NCBI RefSeq assembly: GCF_024139115.2 | Contig: NC_085140.1 | Coordinates: forward strand, 51,113,907 to 51,177,906 | DNA length: 64,000 bases | Source of the DNA: Armigeres subalbatus | Lineage: Eukaryota; Arthropoda; Insecta; Diptera; Culicidae | Direction of reading: 5' to 3' | Shown here: in pieces, positions 55,095 through 64,000 of the stretch | Numbering within the stretch: the first letter of the stretch is position 1 | Layout of the letters: every line of letters starts with the position of its first letter | Notes under the pieces: generated by a model | What the model was told of the DNA's origin: nothing | What the model saw: the letters and a program-made list of their open reading frames with translations, nothing else | Database searches by the model: none | Made by a program: the position numbers and the translations under genes

Positions 55095-55290
55095 GTATAG
55101 TGAATCTATGACAAAAAGTCGAAGGACAAAAGGTCGAAAGACAAAATGTCGAAGGACAAAAGGTCGAATGGACAAAAGGTCGAAGGGACAAAAGGTCGAC
55201 GGGACAAAAGGTCGAATAAACAAAAGGTCGAAAGGACAAAATGTCGAAAGGACAAAAAGTCGAAGGGACAAAAGGTCGAAATTCCAAATT
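55095..55290. repeat. Minisatellite GGACAAAAGGTCGAAG (plus orientation)
   Basis: About 12-13 copies of a 14-16-bp unit with small changes (AAATGTCG, AAAAGTCG). It encodes Lys/Arg-rich nonsense in one direction and Phe/Pro-rich nonsense in the other. Its inverted partner is at 56308-56482. Confidence 0.9.
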
Positions 55291-56307
55291 TGGTTGAAAT
55301 TGATAAGCCATAGTATTGAGAACAATACAAAGCAAAACTACGATGTAAGTACCGTTATCGGGGGTGACCATTGGCCAAATAGTGGCCATGTTTTCAACAA
55401 ATTAGAATGTCTTAATAATGGAATTTATGTATCTGGGCACAAGGAAAATGTAATATAAGATACCTTTTTGAGTGATTTAGATAACCCACCTACAGACTGT
55501 AAGTGAGAACGATGGTCCAATCTTGACTTGAACCCACAATCTCTTATTTCTACACAAAACTCTACCTCCAATATGCAATATGGATATGCAAACCATGATT
55601 ATAAACCGGGACGCACGCGGTCCTGGAACACTCATGCAGGTTCGTTCATGCTGTGTACCATGAGAGAGATTTTTTCGTTAATGTTTTACAAAATACAACA
55701 TCACGCGTGTTTGAGTGTTAATTAAAATGATTCGTACGGTTGAATCACCGAATATATGCAATTCAATCTGTTATGTACAGCGTTTGTGTTTAGTGTTTAT
55801 TTCTTATTTAAAACCAATAACGACGTCACGTTGAATTAAAACCAATAACATCCCCATCTACTACATGATGAGAAGTGGGAAATGAATTTGACACACATTG
55901 CCACAAGAGACTGACAACCTTATGTATCTCCATGATCGACATAGGAATGTCATGTATAGGAATGTATAGGAAGTCGCGTTTGTTGGCTGCGAAATAATTC
56001 ATTATACGACACTGATTCGAAGATATCATAACCAATGTATTTCACTCAAACATGCACTCGAAGTGACACGATCTAACAAGTACTAATTATTCAGCTTCAT
56101 CGTCCCGAAAACTAATAAAAATCATACAATGCTCGCTATGGCTATACAGCAGCCTGTAAATTGGTTAAAGAACTGCCCATGAAATAAAGAAGGAGATATC
56201 TCTGGGAAATGTAATAAGTAGATTTTTCTTCAGAAACATGTTTTCAAACTTGTCGTATATTTAGTCTTTTTCATGTGTACAGAATTATAAATTATTAAAT
56301 TTTGGGC
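55291..56307. other. Spacer between inverted minisatellites
   Basis: It contains a one-ended fragment (55346-55400) of the AGTACCGTC/GGGGGTGA element family. The rest, including 55700-56280, has no recognisable gene. CCAATAACGACGTCA/CCAATAACATCCCC form a short direct repeat near 55813-55855. Confidence 0.45.
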
Positions 56308-56482
56308 TTCCGACCTTTCGCCCATTCGACCTTTTGTCCCGTCGACCTTTTGTCCTTTCGACCTTTTGTCCTTTCGACCTTTTGTCCCTTCGACCTTTTG
56401 TCCCATCGACCTTTTGACCCTTCGACCTTTTGTCCGTCTATCTTTTGTCCTTCGACCTTTTGTCTTTCGACATTCTGTCCCA
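56308..56482. repeat. Minisatellite CTTCGACCTTTTGTCC (inverse of 55095-55290)
   Basis: About 11-12 copies of the same 14-16-bp unit in opposite orientation. The two arrays lie about 1 kb apart and could pair as arms of one larger foldback element. Confidence 0.9.
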
Positions 56483-56978
56483 AAGCCGTGTATAGTATTG
56501 GGTTAGTTCATAGTGCTAGCTGTTTGAATTAATAAATTTGTTAAATACGCATAATACACAACATCTGATAAAATCAACTGTTTGAAAACCGCATGAGAAA
56601 ACTTTGTTAATACTTTTATCTTTGATCGAAAATCTTCCGATTATTATGAATAGTTTATGAAAAATTAAAAACTTCCCTGATTTCAATAACAATACTTCCC
56701 ACGCATAAAAATAATTGAAAGCTGATTGACAGGTCGTCTGCTCGATTGGCTGCAGTTTTTTGACAGTTCGATTGGCGGCACATACGAATCCGCGTTTCTC
56801 TTATCAAGGCCTCTAGTCAAACGGTTGTCAATCAAGGATGTTATCGATCGTTTAGTAATTTGCGTTCGATCATTTAGTAGTATGTCAATAACTCATTCCA
56901 GAAGCGGAATTTCAAAATGTGTTGTATGATGGACTTCTAGTGCGAAGGTTTTTCTACAATTCTGCATAATGGTTCGTT

Positions 56979-57231
56979 CACAGAGAAACAGACGTCTCAC
57001 TTAGAACAAAATCCAATCGAAATCATCGTCACGGAAACATTACCACCCAATGCTAAATGCACTGTAGGTGGACAAGCGGCAACCAGGTGGGGGTAGTGAG
57101 CAAACGCTAAACACAAGCAAAACCGATGGAAGCGCCATCGGTGGCCGATCGACCACCTACAAAAAATTGAATCCACAGTTTAAAAGATCAACGATGGAAC
57201 ATGTGTAGAGTGAGATGTCTGTTTCTCTGTG
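56979..57231. mobile_element. 253-bp MITE with CACAGAGAAACAGAC ends
   Basis: CACAGAGAAACAGACGTCTC is mirrored, with one change, at the right end. GTTCGTT flanks on both sides (56972-56978, 57232-57238), a 7-bp duplication. The interior is GC-richer (GCGCCATCGGTGGCCGATCG). The superfamily is not assigned. Confidence 0.8.
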
Positions 57232-57347
57232 GTTCGTTGTTAGAATTCAACTAATAACAGAGTTATAGCGCTAGTTGCAATAGCTCAAACTAAATGATTG
57301 GAATTTTGTTATCATTTAGTCTAAGTCACTGAAACTATAGCTACAAC

Positions 57348-57872
57348 CAGGGCTGACAATAGTCATTCTCGTCGTATGAAGAAAGCGAAAAAAAATTAGT
57401 CTTCGTCATAACATTGCACGACGCAACACCTATTCGTTTTCTTCGCGCTGCATGCGTACCACGACGATAGTCGCGCAGCCAAAAGTTATGACGATTTTCG
57501 TCGTCACTTCTTCACACAATTGATTGCACGTCATTATAGACGGACTGGTAAAAAACATAATAGCGTCTCAAATAAACAAATAGTAGGAAATTTGGTAACA
57601 TAAATGTATCGAAAACATTCATAACGCTTTCATACGTTGCTTCAAATTCATTATTATTTACAAAGAATTAGTAAAAATCTTCGCATGGCAGCTGCCGCTC
57701 GAAGAATAACGGTATGAAGTCTTCGTTCTTCGATGTCGTCAGGACGATTTGGTTACACGACGAAAGCTAACGTCGTGCGCGTCATTGACGATGTGTAGAG
57801 TAGCAATGAAGACAATGCAACTCGTCGCTACTGTGGCATTTCGTACTATGACGATGACGATTGTCAGCCCTG
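57348..57872. mobile_element. 525-bp hAT MITE
   Basis: Ends CAGGGCTGACAATAGTC and the inverse of CAGGGCTGACAATCGTC. GCTACAAC at 57340-57347 and 57873-57880 is an exact 8-bp duplication. The interior has many ACGAC/GTCGT words on both strands. Non-autonomous. Confidence 0.9.
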
Positions 57873-58010
57873 GCTACAACTCCATTCCTAGTGGAATTCA
57901 AACAACGAATCGTTAGGCAAAGTTGTAGAAAAACGTTGGCACTAAAAGTTCATCATGCAATACATTTTGAACTTCAGCTTCTGGAATGAGTTATTGACAA
58001 ACTACTAAAT

Positions 58011-60042
58011 CAGCGGTTCTCAACCTGTTTCTCGAGAGGTACCCCTTCGAACTTTTGCTTGATTCCGAGCCCTTTTGAAGGGAAGCTCCTTTAAGCTTTT
58101 GAGTCTCTTTAGAGTAGGCTTCCGCGCCTCTTTATTAGAGGCTTCTGAGCCCCTTGTAAAGAGGCTTCCGAGCCTCTTGAAGGCGGTTTTCAAGCCACTT
58201 AAAAGAAAGCTTTCGTTGCATCTTGAAAGAACGCTTCTGAGCCTCTTGATAGTATGCTTCCAAGCCTCTTGAGAGGAGGCTTCCGAGCCTCTTGAGAGGA
58301 GGCTTCCGAGCCTCTTGAGAGGAGGCTTCCGAGCCTCTTGAGAGGAGGCTTCCGAGCCTCTTGAGAGGAGGCTTCCGAGCCTCTTGAGAGGAGGCTTCCG
58401 AGCCTCTTGAAAGGAGGCTTCCAAGCCTCTTGAAAGGAGGCTTCCAGGCCTCTTGAGAGGAGGCTTCCAGGCCTCTTGAGAGGAGGCTTCCAGGCCTCTT
58501 GAGAGGAGGCTTCCGATCCTTTTGACAAGAGGCTTCCGAGGCCTCTTGAGAGAAGGTTTCCGAGCCTCTTGAGAGGAGGCTTCCGAGCCTCTTGAGAGGA
58601 GGCTTCCGAGCCTCTTGAGAGGAGGCTTCCGAGCCTCTTGAGAGGAGGCTTCCGAGCCTCTTGAGAGGAGGCTTCCGAGCCTCTTGAAAGGAGGCTTCCG
58701 AGCCTCTTGAGAGGAGGCTTCCGAGCCTCTTGAAAGGAGGCTTCCGAGCCTCTTGAAAGGAGGCTTCCGAGCCTCTTGAAAGGAGGCTTCCGAGCCTCTT
58801 GAAAGGAGGCTTCCGAGCCTCTTGAAAGGAGGCTTCCGAGCCTCTTGAAAGGAGGCTTCCGGCCTCTTGAAAGGAGACTTCCAGGCCTCTTGAAAGGAGA
58901 CTGCTGAGCCTCTTGAAAAGAGGCTTCTGAGCCTCTTGAAGGAGGCTTCTGAGCCTCTTGAAGGAGGCTTCCAGGCCTCTTGAAGGAGGCTCTGAGCCTC
59001 TTGAAAGGAGGCTTCCTGAGCCTCTTGAAGGAGGCTTCCAGCCTCTTGAAAGGAGGCTTGAGCCTCTTGAAAGGAGGCTTCCGGGCCTCTTGAAAGGAGG
59101 CTTGAGCCTCTTGAAAGGAGGCTTCCAGGCCTCTTGAAAGGAGGCTTCCGAGCCTCTTGAAAGGAGGCTTGAGCCTCTTGAAAGGAGGCTTCCTGAGCCT
59201 CTTGAAAGGAGGCTTCCGAGCCTCTTGAAAGGAGGCTTCGAGCCTCTTGAAAGGAGGCTTGAGCCTCTTGAAAGGAGGCTTCCGAACCTCTTGAAAGGAG
59301 GCTTCAGAGCCCGTTTAAAGGAGGCTTCCGAGCCTCTTGAAAGGAGGCTTCCGAGCCTCTTGAAAGGAGGCTTCCGAGCCTCTTGAAAGGAGGCTTCCGA
59401 GCCACTTGAAAGGCGGCTTCCGAGCCTCTTGACAGGAGGCTTCCGAGCCTCTTGAAAGGAGGCTTCCGGGCCTCTTGAAAGGAGGCTTCCGGGCCTCTTG
59501 AAAGGAGGCTTCCGAGCCTCTTGAAGGGAGGCTTCCGAGCCTCTTGAAAGGAGGCTTCCGAGCCTCTTGAAAGGAGGCTTCCGAGCCTCTTGAAAGGAGG
59601 CTTCCGAGTCTCTTGAAAGGAGGATTCCGAGCCTCTTGAAAGGAGGCTTCCGAGCCTCTTGAAAGGAAGCCTTCAAGATGCTTGGAAGAAGGCTTCCGAG
59701 AGGCGTAAAAGGATGCTTCTAATCCTCTTGCATCGAAGCCACCGAGTTTCAGTGAAAAAAAAATCATTTTGTTCATTCGACGTTTAGTTCGTTTTATATT
59801 TTGTTCCCTTCATACATTGTGTTGGTTATGGAAGGCAGGATTCAATTGGGATTAATTGATCGCATTACATATTATGTACAATATAAATTTTTGAAATAGA
59901 AAATACGCAATTATCAAAACTTTATCAATGAATTTTGATTGAAATTGTAATATGTCCGCCATTACCCATTTTTGACCGAGGTACCCCCTCGGGCCAGCGA
60001 AGGTACCCCAGGGGTACATGTACCTCAGGTTGAGAACCGCTG
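58011..60042. mobile_element. hAT element expanded by an internal hairpin minisatellite (2032 bp)
   Basis: Ends CAGCGGTTCTCAACCTG (left) and its inverse CAGGTTGAGAACCGCTG (right) are perfect over 17 bp and fit YARNG. TACTAAAT at 58003-58010 and 60043-60050 is an exact 8-bp duplication. Subterminal GGTACCCCT/AGGTACCCC words also mirror each other. The middle is a 23-bp tandem array (58255-59690). No transposase. The long open frame on the minus strand is a product of a 23-bp unit that lacks stops in any frame. Confidence 0.95.
58255..59690. repeat. 23-bp hairpin minisatellite (about 60 copies)
   Basis: Each unit contains GAGGCTTCCGAGCCTC, a 6-bp stem around TCCG. In the left third (to about 58680) units mostly read TTGAGAGG, while further right they read TTGAAAGG, so two sub-arrays expanded separately. 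Units shorten and vary between 58860 and 59290. Confidence 0.95.
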
Positions 60043-60100
60043 TACTAAATGATCGAACGCAAATTGCTAAATGATAACATCCTTGTTGTCAATCAACGTC

Positions 60101-60477
60101 AGATGCAAGAAAAGTGCATCTAAATGTTCAGCGCAATGCAGCTGTCATTGAGTCTGACATCAGTTTGAAGTTTAGCGCCCTAGCAGCACATATGTTCCAA
60201 CTAGGGTACTGCAACTTATATGGGATCGGATTCAGTCACAATCAAGTTGCTTCTACCATTTTTGTCTAACTCGTGCTGCTCGGGCGGTCGTAAAACTGTT
60301 ACAACTATCGAATTGCAGTCAAATGACTTGCAGTTATCGAAATGAGTAAGATTTCCGTCAGAAAAAAAAGACGTCAATACAATTACTCAGTCTCTGAGTG
60401 ATTTGAAACAGGCGTGTACATTACTAGTACCAAATAGTTTTTCTTGAAAAGTTCCAAACTTTGAAATCCGCGTTAGA
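60101..60477. other. Unassigned interval
   Basis: Non-coding; AAGTGCATCTAAATGTTCAGCG and surrounding sequence have no partner in the window. Confidence 0.4.
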
Positions 60478-60825
60478 TGTTTTTCGGCGGGTAACTCATG
60501 CTGGTATATAACCAAAATCACTCGTGAGTTGAAACGCATCCAACTCAGCACCTAAAAAATCATGGATAAGTTGAATCATCGTAGGTTTTCTTTTGTTCTC
60601 CTTCGGAAAATAACAATAAATTAACGTTCATCACATAGAATAATGGATACTCTTGCGTGTGTAAACAATAAATTGCCCCCAAATTGATTATAAACAATTT
60701 TTAGAGCGAAATATTTTTTTTAGGAAAGGAGTGAAATGATCCGTTTTAGCATGAAAAACTCAGACGTGATGCATTATTTTAAAATCGCAAACGAATTAGT
60801 TCGCGCGGGAACGCTCAATGATCCT
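60478..60825 (-). mobile_element. Dispersed repeat, copy B (inverted relative of 43010-43350)
   Basis: On the minus strand it reads GAGTTTTTCATGCTAAA, TGTTTACACACGCAAGAG, TACGATGATTCAAC, AGGTGCTGAGTTGG in the same order as copy A and as the short piece at 33133-33178. No ORF. Confidence 0.6.
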
Positions 60826-61359
60826 ATATTGTCGGCGTAGCACCAAGTTAGAATTCGGAAGTCGGGACTTCCGAACCGAACTTTCTTCCGAAGTTTTATT
60901 TGTCAAACTAATTGATGCGTTGTTTAGCGCATCTTTAGGCGAATCCAGCGCACTACTTCCGAAGTTGGGAAAGTTGCCTGTATCTGGAGAAAAATCCAAC
61001 TTCGGTATAAAAAGCGGTATAAATTTATTCCGGATAGACAATAATGAGAGATATGCGAAAGCGGCCATTGCAAGCATTGCAAGAAAAGATATTTTAGTTA
61101 CTAGATAAAGATTGTCGCTGTCGTCGCTGTCCGGAACATCTTTTGCTGGCGAGGATAGGGGAGCTAAATGTTGTAGTATTCGGAGTTAATGTTAAACCTT
61201 TTGGAAATTATTCGAAATTTACTTTATTATCTTATCTGTTCTGATATGAGTGTTATGATTCGGATGCCCCAATTTACCGTAAAATCTTGTACTTGTATTG
61301 TCGAACATACACTACTACGAAAGTATGCGTTCAAGATTGAGTGACGGGGGTAAAAGAAA
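60826..61359. other. Unassigned interval
   Basis: A short open frame on each strand covers 60796-61108, with no recognisable domain. TTCGGAAGTCGGGACTTCCGAA at 60853-60874 is a strong inverted repeat. Nothing else. Confidence 0.4.
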
Positions 61360-61599
61360 GTGAGAGACATATCGCAAACTTGTTCATGCGATATATGATG
61401 AGGATGGTTTTGTTTGAATATGTACTGCGTCGAACCCGATGTGGGAGAGTTGGTGTGGGTGAGATCTGAGCAGGCGAGGTTGAGTATCGCTTCAACGAGA
61501 GGTGTGCCGTCAGTTTATTGACGATTTTAGAAACGGAATGTCGCACCGCCATTCAATGGCGGATTCGTCCAACAATTTCGGTTGGGATACGACACTAAA
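61360..61599 (+). repeat. Left 240-bp arm of a large inverted repeat
   Basis: GTGAGAGACATATCGCAAAC through GGTTGGGATACGACA is repeated, inverted, at 63740-63979 with few changes. Both copies stop matching after ACGACA. If the arm is a partial LTR (it ends CA), these are two opposite copies of one LTR family rather than arms of a foldback. Confidence 0.7.
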
Positions 61600-62351
61600 G
61601 TATATTCAATTCGTAACAATACAAGTTAGGGTGGGCTCGATCGAAAGAAAGGACGATGTTGGAAAAGTTTAAAGAACGATTACGGGCATCGTTCGTCAAA
61701 ATGTTTTGAGTGAACGTATTATCGAATAGTTTCAAAGGCGATAGAAAATTTACCAAGCCTCAAACAATAGGCATGTGAATATATGAAATAGTCGAGCATT
61801 GCATTCCAGAGGATTCTTTGAAATAATTCCGACGGAATCCAATAAAAGGAAGGTTAATTCCTCAATTTTTAGGACACCCTGACACTCATGTAAATATTCT
61901 CATTGAACTACACATCCACATCAACAAACTGGGGTTATGAAACAAAATTCCGATAGATCCGAGAACATGAGATAAAACTTACCGTAACTTCGTCATTCTA
62001 GTCGTATAATCTCCCTACGGAAGCTTCCGGAGTTTGTTTTCGGCCTTGGGGTTGTGGCTCCTAATCACTCGCTGAAGCAAGCTAAACTTTGACTCCTTAT
62101 CTCTTCCGAAGAGGAGCACAACCGTGACCAACCGAAAACCACTACGCCTCTAGAAATGAACGAACGCGACGGATGCATGCAACCGAACTGATTCGATCGG
62201 AATTGTGTATATTATTCTAACTGCCACATGAAAATGGATGCTTGCCACATTCCATTAATGTGCTTGTTAGAATCTAATGTTAACTACATCTGATGTTAAC
62301 TATAGGTAGGTATGCCATCATGGTGAAAGTTCTTAAAATAAATAAAAACAT
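61600..62351. other. Spacer inside the inverted repeat
   Basis: AACATGAGATAAAACTTACCG at 61967-61987 recurs at 63715-63735 beside the right arm; on the minus strand it reads CGGTAAGTTTTATC, a splice-donor-like word. No gene seen. Confidence 0.4.
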
Positions 62352-62716
62352 GGAGCGAGTAGGTCTCCATGGTTTTTAAAGAAAAGATGCCGGAGCGAGC
62401 AGGCCTCCGTGGCATGAATAAGAGTAAAAGACTGGAGCGAGCAGGTCTCCGAGTCTGAAATGTAAGAAAAATGCCGGAGCGAGCAGGTCTCCGAGGTTAA
62501 AAAAAATGCTGGAGCGAGCAGATCTCCGTGGCATGAATTAAGTTAAAGACTGGAGCGAGCAGGTCTCCAGGTCTAGGAAAAAAATGCCGGGGCGAGTAGG
62601 TCTCCGAGGTAAGAAAAAAAAAATGCCGGAGCGAGCAGGTCTCCGAGGGTTTAAAGTAAGTCAGAGCGAGTAGGTCTCTGACGATTAAAACAAATTGGAG
62701 TGAGTAGGATTCTGTT
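62352..62716 (+). repeat. GGAGCGAGCAGGTCTCC tandem array (10 units)
   Basis: Conserved 17-20-bp blocks start at 62352, 62392, 62434, 62476, 62511, 62552, 62589, 62628, 62662 and 62697. Each has GGAG and CTCC flanking CGAGCAGGT, so each can form a short hairpin. The spacers are 17-24 bp, A-rich and related to each other (AAAAAATGCC, GCATGAATWAAG). The last two units are degraded. Confidence 0.9.
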
Positions 62717-63739
62717 CCGATGTCTAAAATAAATCGTGGGCAACGGTTCAAACAAAAATATTGCTATCAGGTTTGGATAATAATCAGACATAAGAATTGG
62801 GTATGAATGTTTCTTCCGAAGAATGGATTGTGTGGTCAAATCTGGATTTGAAGCTTATTTCTGAAAATTTGATTAATAAATCATTTTTTTCGTTCTGATA
62901 GGGAGTTATCGAATATTGAGTTTGCATATATTGTGTTTGCGAATATTGAGTTTGCATTTATAGATTGAATTTAAACATTCTTGATTGAGAATGATTTATT
63001 GTTTGCAACAGGACCTAATGTTTTAAACTGAAAAAATATCGATTGTTTTGGAGTTTTCAATGTGTGAAAAGTTCTAACATGTGAAGACGTTTGATTGACT
63101 AACAGAATATAATTTAGAAATTAAATCTAAACATTAATTTTAGAATTAATGCTAATAATATTATCAATAGAATATATTGCTGATTTGTTTTAGCAACTGC
63201 ACAAACAAATGAATTCCGAGGTTGAAATAAAAGTTTTAGATTAGAGACTGTATTTGAAGATTTGATTTGTATATGGGATTCAAAATTGATAAAATCACTT
63301 CAAGATTGCATTATGAATAAGTATTAAGCTATTTCTTTTGTAAATCGATTTGGAAGATGATATCGGTGTATAGAGATATTTCATTCGAATTGCATTGAAA
63401 ATTTAATTTGCAATTGTTATAAGAAGATTGTATTTTAAATTTGGCTCAAGTATTATTGAACTGATTTTGTTCATTAAGTCTGGAGGACAAAGTTGACGAT
63501 TAAGTTTGGACATTTGATTGGAAACTTGTCTTGTAAAAGCATTCCAAAAGCGATTTCGATTTGAGAATGTGGAGACAAACATTGAATTTGAAGATTGTTC
63601 TCATGTATTGGATTTGTAAATTCCAGTTCAAGTAAGATTTCTAGTCATGTGCAGAAGTTTCAATAAATAAGTTTGATATTAAATTGAGAAATTGATATTG
63701 GAAAATAAGATGAGAACATGAGATAAAACTTACCGACTA
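62717..63739. other. AT-rich spacer with loose GATTTGAAGATTG words
   Basis: Highly AT-rich with a vague recurrence of TTTGAAGATTG/ATTTGAATTG motifs between 62850 and 63700. No gene. Confidence 0.5.
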
Positions 63740-63979
63740 CGTCATGTCGTATCCCAACCGAAATTGTTGGACGAATCCGCCATTGAATGGCGGTGCGACA
63801 TTCCGTTTCTAAAATCGTCAATAAACTGACGGCACACCTCTCGTTGAAGCGATACTCAACCTCGCCTGCTCAGATCTCACCCACACCAACTCTCCCACAT
63901 CGGGTTCGACGCAGTATATATTCAAACAAAATCATCCTCATCATTTATCGCATGAACAAGTTTGCGATATGTCTCTCAC
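63740..63979 (-). repeat. Right 240-bp arm of the large inverted repeat
   Basis: Reverse complement of 61360-61599. Similarity ends at 63979 (AAATGTCAAAG follows), 21 bp before the window end. On the minus strand the arm is followed by TGACGTAGTCGGTAAGT. Confidence 0.7.
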
Positions 63980-64000
63980 AAATGTCAAAGAAGGAAAATC

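Larger units (their letters stand above)
56818..60100. mobile_element. Outer foldback element holding three nested DNA elements
   Basis: Left arm 56820-56970 (TTGTCAATCAAGGATGTTATC, TTTGCGTTCGATCATTTAGTA, AATAACTCATTCCAG) pairs with the right arm read backwards from 60098 to about 57905. The right arm is split by the 2032-bp hAT element. Two other inserts (56979-57231 and 57348-57872) lie in the left arm end and the centre. Without inserts the element is roughly 460-480 bp. Its own superfamily is unresolved. Confidence 0.75.

Noticed and set aside
55069..55458. Lys/Arg-rich ORF (TKGRKTKCRRTKGR)
   Set aside because: Direct translation of the GGACAAAAGGTCGAAG minisatellite; the reverse strand gives an equally long Phe/Pro-rich frame.
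58135..59676. 513-codon open frame on the minus strand (SRGSEASFQEARKPPFKRLG repeats)
   Set aside because: It is the translation of a 23-bp tandem repeat that has no stop in any frame, inside a hAT element; overlapping frames look the same. No start context or non-repeat coding part.
60796..61108. Overlapping ORFs of 93 and 96 codons on opposite strands
   Set aside because: Symmetric opposite-strand openness and no domain; the strong inverted repeat at 60853-60874 makes mirror frames likely.
62352..62716. CRISPR-like array of regular repeats and spacers
   Set aside because: The spacers are A-rich and similar to one another, the setting is eukaryotic transposon DNA, and there are no cas genes. 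It is a minisatellite or binding-site array.
1..64000. Integrated non-retroviral viral sequence (flavivirus- or rhabdovirus-like), common in mosquito genomes
   Set aside because: None of the translated frames I read showed recognisable viral polymerase, nucleoprotein or non-structural protein motifs; all polymerase-like frames have retroelement signatures.

Overview
The window is a mosquito-like genome segment, most likely from a culicine of the Aedes type; I cannot name the species from sequence alone. The reasons are AT-rich host DNA, very high transposon load, many small foldback elements, and the classes seen: BEL/Pao, Jockey, I, R1 and RTE retroelements, and hAT, P, Transib and TTAA-type DNA elements. 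I recognise one host gene, a minus-strand leucine-rich-repeat (LRR) surface-type protein at 21290-23350. Nearly everything else is transposon-derived or simple repeat.

Layout. 1-8.6 kb: an apparently intact BEL/Pao LTR retrotransposon (two 801-bp LTRs, 2134-codon ORF, 5-bp duplication) sits in the first codons of a minus-strand Jockey-type ORF2. 9.1-13.9 kb: a 5'-truncated R1-type element carries a 2846-bp palindromic Transib-like element. 14.6-15.8 kb: an 11-bp satellite encloses a GC-rich block without CpG. 15.8-21.2 kb: AT-rich DNA with foldback elements and a trace of a second LRR-gene 3' end. 21.3-23.4 kb: the LRR gene. 23.7-27.6 kb: three RTE-type pieces in +, -, + order. 27.9-37.05 kb: one I-clade element broken by several insertions and a large replacement. 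37.4-40 kb: a degenerate minisatellite that flips strand halfway. 41-42.2 kb: 3' end of a second BEL/Pao copy with LTR. 45.8-50 kb: a second, longer R1-type copy (minus) with an 893-bp hAT foldback. 50.8-54.9 kb: a P-element transposase gene (THAP domain plus DDE core) with two MITE insertions, preceded by a tRNA-Thr-bearing foldback. 55-64 kb: nested foldback and hAT elements, one hAT copy holding about 1.4 kb of 23-bp hairpin minisatellite, then a GAGCGAGCAGG array inside 240-bp inverted arms.

The locus reads as layered insertions. For several inserts I could read both ends and a matching target duplication, and in four cases removing insert plus duplication keeps the host element's reading frame: 4 bp ATTA at 351-461, 5 bp GGTAT at 608-8581, 3 bp CAG at 29188-30642, TTAA at 54086-54350. 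The order of invasion can therefore be partly reconstructed. No bacterial-type operons, CRISPR arrays or recognisable viral integrations were found. The items most worth a second look are the Transib-like ends with RSS-like 23-bp spacing, the PHD finger and missing primer-binding site in the intact BEL element, the CpG-free GC block, and the tRNA-Thr foldback with intact A and B boxes.
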